Source: Aquabacter spiritensis
GTDB lineage: Bacteria; Pseudomonadota; Alphaproteobacteria; Rhizobiales; Xanthobacteraceae
DNA length: 64,000 nt
Assembly (NCBI RefSeq): GCF_004346185.1
Contig: NZ_SMAI01000001.1
Span: forward strand, 248,001 to 312,000
Direction: 5' to 3'
Made by a program: the position numbers and the translations under genes. Under the pieces are notes generated by a model. That model worked only from the letters and a program-made list of their open reading frames with translations. It had not been told where the DNA came from and searched no databases. Position 1 is the first letter of the stretch, and every line of letters starts with the position of its first letter. Shown here piece after piece: positions 62,410 to 64,000 of this stretch.

Positions 62410-62776
62410 CCTGCGCTCGATCCGGCGCAACGCGGAACTCGTGGTGAGCCCGGCCACGCTCACCGACCTCTACGGCCTGGCACGGCGCCGTTTTCCCACG
62501 GTGCAGCGCGACCTGGTCCGCAACTATGTTCACGACCTCCTGCCCGCCTGCCGCTCCGTCGGCACGTCCGACCTGCTCGACCGGGCGTTCCGCATCGAGG
62601 ACCGGCTGGGCCTTTCCTGGGCCCAGTGCCTCACCTTCGCCGCAGCCGCGGCCGCCGATTGCCGGTTGCTGGTGAGCGAGGATCTCGAAGATGGCCTCGC
62701 GGTGGAGCGCACCCTGGTCGTCAATCCCTTCGTGACGGATATCGAAACCGTCTTCACCTCCCTGAAAGATCGCTGA
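62321..62776 (+). CDS. PIN-domain toxin-like protein with altered active site
   Basis: 151 residues of VapC type. The first Asp of the PIN site is in CFVDAPILIYL, but the usual D-x-N is D-A-P; SPATLTDLYGL has Asp where Glu is usual; the W-D-A block reads SWAQCLTFAAAA, so the middle Asp is missing; the final acidic pair SEDLEDG is present. It may be a weakened nuclease or a repurposed binding protein. ATG 62321 with GAGG upstream gives the normal PIN N-terminus. Lies between pth and ychF. Confidence 0.82.
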   Translation: MNLRCFVDAPILIYLQDRAEARKRAMARHSLRSIRRNAELVVSPATLTDLYGLARRRFPTVQRDLVRNYVHDLLPACRSVGTSDLLDRAFRIEDRLGLSWAQCLTFAAAAAADCRLLVSEDLEDGLAVERTLVVNPFVTDIETVFTSLKDR

Positions 62777-62791
62777 GAAAGATCGCTCGAA

Positions 62792-63889
62792 ATGGGCTTC
62801 AAATGCGGCATTGTCGGCCTCCCCAACGTGGGCAAGTCGACCCTCTTCAACGCCCTCACCCAGACTGCCGCGGCACAGGCGGCGAACTATCCGTTTTGCA
62901 CCATCGAGCCGAATGTCGGCGAGGTTGCGGTGCCGGATCCGCGCCTCGACGCGCTCGCCGCGATCGCCGCATCGGGGCAGATCATCCCGACCCGCCTGAC
63001 CTTCGTGGACATTGCCGGCCTGGTGCGCGGCGCCTCGAAGGGCGAAGGGCTCGGCAACCAGTTCCTCGCCAATATCCGCGAATGCGACGCCATCGCCCAT
63101 GTGGTGCGCTGCTTCGAGGATGGCGACGTGACCCATGTCGAGGGCAAGATCTCGCCGGTGGACGACATCGAGACCATCGAGACCGAGTTGATGCTGGCCG
63201 ACCTCGAAAGCCTCGAAAAGCGCGCCGCAAGTCTGGAGAAGAAGGTCAAGGGCGGCGACAAGGAGGCGAAGGAAAGCCTCGACCTCATGCAGCGCGCTCT
63301 GGTCCTGCTGCGCGAGGGAAAGCCCGCCCGGCTGGTCGCGCGCAAGCCCGACGAGGAGCGCGCCTTCGGCATGCTGGGGCTGATGACTGCGAAGCCGGTG
63401 CTGTATGTCTGCAACGTCGAGGAAGCCTCGGCGCAGGACGGCAACGGCTTGTCGGCCGCGGTGTTCGCCCGCGCCGCCGCGGAGGGCGCCAAGGCGGTCG
63501 TCGTGTCGGCCAAGATCGAGAGCGAGATCGCCGTTCTCCCGCCCGCCGAGCAGAAGGATTATCTCGACGCGATCGGTCTCGACGAGCCGGGCCTCAACCG
63601 GGTGATCCGCGCCGGCTACGAACTGCTGCACCTCGTCACCTATTTCACCGTCGGTCCCAAGGAGGCGCGCGCCTGGACCATCACCCGCGGGACGCGGGCG
63701 CCGCAGGCCGCGGGTGTGATCCATTCGGATTTCGAAAAGGGCTTCATCCGCTCGGAAACCATCGCCTTCGAGGATTATGTCCGCCACAAGGGCGAAGCCG
63801 GTGCACGCGAGGCTGGGCGGCTCCGGCTCGAAGGCAAGGAATATGTGGTGCAGGACGGCGACGTGCTGCACTTCCGCTTTGCCAATTGA
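62792..63889 (+). CDS. ychF: Redox-regulated ATPase YchF
   Basis: 365 residues, Obg-related. P-loop GLPNVGKST at residues 9-17, DIAGLVRGASKGEGLGNQF (G3) and CNVEEAS, the N-x-x-E change from NKxD that gives ATP instead of GTP specificity. The C-terminal TGS domain (TITRGTRAPQAAGVIHSDFEKGF) ends with DGDVLHFRFAN. Binds ribosomes and takes part in oxidative stress control. Downstream of pth as in many proteobacteria, here with a toxin-antitoxin-like pair inserted between them. Confidence 0.97.
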   Translation: MGFKCGIVGLPNVGKSTLFNALTQTAAAQAANYPFCTIEPNVGEVAVPDPRLDALAAIAASGQIIPTRLTFVDIAGLVRGASKGEGLGNQFLANIRECDAIAHVVRCFEDGDVTHVEGKISPVDDIETIETELMLADLESLEKRAASLEKKVKGGDKEAKESLDLMQRALVLLREGKPARLVARKPDEERAFGMLGLMTAKPVLYVCNVEEASAQDGNGLSAAVFARAAAEGAKAVVVSAKIESEIAVLPPAEQKDYLDAIGLDEPGLNRVIRAGYELLHLVTYFTVGPKEARAWTITRGTRAPQAAGVIHSDFEKGFIRSETIAFEDYVRHKGEAGAREAGRLRLEGKEYVVQDGDVLHFRFAN

Positions 63890-64000
63890 CCGGGCGGCGC
63901 ATTTGACCGCATCGCCCGGCATGACGGATGATCCCCGACCGCTGCCGGCCGGGGCCACTCGGCGCGAGCCGACGGGAAACGGGGAGGCGCCGCGTGTCTG
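63890..64000. other. Right-edge region after ychF
   Basis: The last 111 bases carry no gene start or hairpin with a T-run that I can support. Palindromic GC-rich patches (GCCCGGC, GCCGGCCGGGGC) are of the kind found throughout this genome. Confidence 0.5.

Noticed and set aside
1-64000. tRNA, rRNA, insertion sequences and prophage genes
   Set aside because: Reading both strands I found no cloverleaf with a TTC-arm consensus, no transposase or integrase, and no structural phage gene that I could support.

Overview
The window is GC-rich, gene-dense chromosomal DNA from an alphaproteobacterium, most likely a member of the Hyphomicrobiales (Rhizobiales). The reasons are the histidine phosphotransferase ChpT, an EipA-type envelope protein, a coenzyme-B12-dependent class II ribonucleotide reductase, a fused indolepyruvate ferredoxin oxidoreductase, a 50-residue aa3-type oxidase subunit IV directly before split pntAA/pntAB/pntB, two TRAP transporter operons and a CtrA-type TTAA-N7-TTAAC site. 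I see no rRNA, tRNA, insertion sequence, prophage or CRISPR array. The genus cannot be fixed from the sequence alone.

Layout. 1-2206: N-terminal part of a large autotransporter on the minus strand that runs off the left edge. 2.2-8.8 kb: nrdJ and mutL on the minus strand, with cell-cycle and NrdR-like sites between them. 8.8-21.5 kb: a ParDE-type toxin-antitoxin pair, a ring-cleaving dioxygenase relative, queE-queD for queuosine, an FMN reductase, a MarC-type membrane protein, Dps, a coupled molybdopterin oxidoreductase/flavin monooxygenase pair, a peptide symporter, chpT, eipA, a membrane-anchored coiled-coil protein and a quinone-oxidoreductase-like dehydrogenase. 21.5-28 kb: first TRAP operon (SDR, Ldh-type dehydrogenase, dctP, dctQ, dctM) facing a GntR regulator with two winged-helix domains. 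28-32.9 kb: TetR/DUF2852 pair with a clear promoter-operator, a response regulator/histidine kinase pair, and a flavin monooxygenase gene broken by a frameshift. 32.9-44.1 kb: iorAB, an acyltransferase, a DUF1007/NicO metal-export pair, a radical SAM gene, then the oxidase subunit IV-pnt operon closed by a strong terminator.

44.2-50.7 kb is one 2148-residue glycine-rich autotransporter, followed by an AT-rich gap. 51.1-57.9 kb is the most interesting accessory block: a LysR regulator, a creatinase-like M24 protein that lacks the metal-binding aspartates, a complete TRAP transporter, a DUF2848 protein and a DUF1445 (D-glutamate cyclase-like) protein, all on one strand. It looks like an uncharacterised uptake-and-catabolism system. 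57.9-64 kb: egtB-egtD for ergothioneine, an ArsC-like protein, rplY-pth, an overlapping RHH/PIN-type pair and ychF.

Starts were chosen by Shine-Dalgarno match and family-typical N-termini. Several differ from the longest possible frame and this is stated where it matters.
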